The notes beneath the pieces were generated by a model, which was not told the DNA's origin, made no database searches, and saw only the letters and a program-made list of their open reading frames with translations. From assembly GCF_003461245.1 (NCBI RefSeq), contig NZ_QTWS01000001.1:17496-81495 (forward strand): 64,000 nucleotides of DNA, read 5' to 3'. Of this stretch, positions 61,691-64,000 are shown in pieces (position 1 is the first letter of the stretch; the number at the start of each line of letters is the position of its first letter). Position numbers and translations under genes: made by a program. This DNA comes from Blautia sp. AF19-10LB (GTDB lineage Bacteria > Bacillota > Clostridia > Lachnospirales > Lachnospiraceae).

Positions 61691-61694
61691 TTCG

Positions 61695-62474
61695 ATGGCA
61701 CTAAACAAAGTTGAGATCTGCGGAGTGAACACAGCCAGTCTTCCAGTTCTGGCTCCGGAGGAGAAGGAGGAACTTTTTGAAAAGATAAAAGCCGGTGATA
61801 AGGAAGCGAGAGAGCGTTACATCAAGGGAAATCTGCGGCTTGTCTTAAGTGTGATCAAACGATTTCAGAACAGCAGTGAAAATGCGGATGATCTTTTTCA
61901 GATCGGCTGTATCGGACTTATGAAGGCCATTGATAATTTTGACACGACTTTGATGGTCAAGTTTTCTACTTATGCAGTGCCAATGATCATAGGGGAGATC
62001 CGGAGGTATCTGCGGGACAACAGCAGTATCCGTGTCAGCCGTTCGCTTCGTGACATTGCGTACAAGGCAATCTATGCCAAAGAAAGTTACATGAAAAAGA
62101 ACCTGCGGGAACCGACGATCGCGGAGATCGCAGAAGAGATTGGGATTGAAAAAGAGATGATCGTGTACGCCCTCGATGCGATCCAGAACCCGGTCAGTCT
62201 CTTTGAACCGGTATATTCTGAAGGGGGAGACACCCTGTATGTGATGGATCAGATCAGTGACAAGAAAAACAAAGAAGATCACTGGCTGGAAAATCTTTCG
62301 CTCAGAGAGGCGATGAACCGCCTCGGGGAGAGGGAGAGACACATCATTGATATGCGGTTTTATGAGGGAAAAACGCAGATGGAAGTGGCAGAAGAGATCG
62401 GGATCTCCCAGGCACAGGTCAGCCGTCTGGAAAAAACTGCCCTTCGAAATATGAGAAATTATCTTCGTCCATAA
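61695..62474 (+). CDS. sigG: Forespore RNA polymerase sigma factor G
   Basis: A 259-aa SigF/SigG-type sigma factor. The N-terminal KVEICGVNTASLPVLAPEEK is the SigG-specific start. Region 2 has RERYIKGNLRLVLSVIKRF and DDLFQIGCIGLMKAIDNFD. Region 3 follows, and region 4 has GKTQMEVAEEIGISQAQVSR. It directs late forespore gene expression, showing the organism makes endospores. The ribosome site lies in a stem; a similar stem-loop in B. subtilis sigG tunes its translation. A terminator follows. Confidence 0.95.
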   Translation: MALNKVEICGVNTASLPVLAPEEKEELFEKIKAGDKEARERYIKGNLRLVLSVIKRFQNSSENADDLFQIGCIGLMKAIDNFDTTLMVKFSTYAVPMIIGEIRRYLRDNSSIRVSRSLRDIAYKAIYAKESYMKKNLREPTIAEIAEEIGIEKEMIVYALDAIQNPVSLFEPVYSEGGDTLYVMDQISDKKNKEDHWLENLSLREAMNRLGERERHIIDMRFYEGKTQMEVAEEIGISQAQVSRLEKTALRNMRNYLRP

Positions 62475-62475
62475 C

Positions 62476-62510
62476 AAAAAGCTCCGGCATGAAAACCGGA
62501 GCTTTTTGAA
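62476..62510. terminator. Bidirectional terminator
   Basis: AAAAAGCTCCGG (62476-62487) pairs with CCGGAGCTTTTT (62496-62507), between convergent sigG and gdhA. Confidence 0.9.
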
Positions 62511-62539
62511 TATCAATGATTCGCAGAGGAGGAAATTAA

Positions 62540-64000
<1,461 letters not shown>

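Overview
The window is a chromosomal segment from a spore-forming, anaerobic, low-to-mid GC Firmicute, most likely a Lachnospiraceae member close to Blautia (inference). Support comes from a forespore sigma factor G gene, a YlmC-type sporulation protein, T-box and tetrahydrofolate leader RNAs, fermentative-type glutamate dehydrogenase, PTS sugar uptake and no respiratory genes. No rRNA, tRNA or CRISPR array was seen.

Left part (1-26.1 kb) is accessory and partly decaying. It opens with remnants of an integrative element: a recombinase tail with a 7-bp duplication and a ParB-like fragment with two frameshifts. Next is a compact cassette: Rrf2 regulator, DUF3786 protein, TetR regulator, CooC-type P-loop ATPase, MoxR-type AAA+ ATPase, von Willebrand A protein, a 64-aa zinc-ribbon protein and a second CooC gene that is broken and joined out of frame to the 3' half of a third. 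The two divergent promoter regions of the cassette share one inverted-repeat operator and one promoter block, so they look co-regulated. This resembles a metallo-enzyme maturation system whose target is absent from the window. A LytTR response regulator and GHKL kinase follow, then an operon of a doubly membrane-anchored, domain-permuted GH3 enzyme, a cytosolic GH3 enzyme and a GtrA-like membrane protein, with direct repeats that may be LytTR sites in front. Further on are a nonsense-interrupted TnpB element, a frameshifted collagen-like gene, a GH25 lysin, and several genes that keep both ends but lost their middle (metallophosphoesterase, hybrid kinase, HD hydrolase). Intact genes between them encode a flavodoxin-fold protein, a hypoxanthine-DNA glycosylase, a hybrid histidine kinase and a MATE exporter.

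Middle part (26-44 kb) is mostly housekeeping: an Mrr-type nuclease with membrane segments, a nitronate monooxygenase/FabK-like enzyme, ilvBN behind a T-box, a radical SAM protein, rlmD, a RelA/SpoT-domain protein, a CorC/HlyC protein, purC, dgkA, a phasin-like/UbiB pair, a C_GCAxxG_C_C protein and a heterodimeric ABC exporter.

Right part (44-64 kb) holds a nearly complete folate locus. On the minus strand folE-HD-folP-folBK lies behind a THF riboswitch; on the plus strand pabA-pabB-pabC lies behind a strong leader terminator. Then come a MarR regulator with a second ABC exporter pair, a PTS sugar locus (HAD phosphatase, EIIBCA, LacI repressor) with four matching operators, a double-domain PPK2 enzyme, an inverted-repeat element, nrdR, ylmC, sigG with a hairpin over its ribosome binding site, and gdhA.
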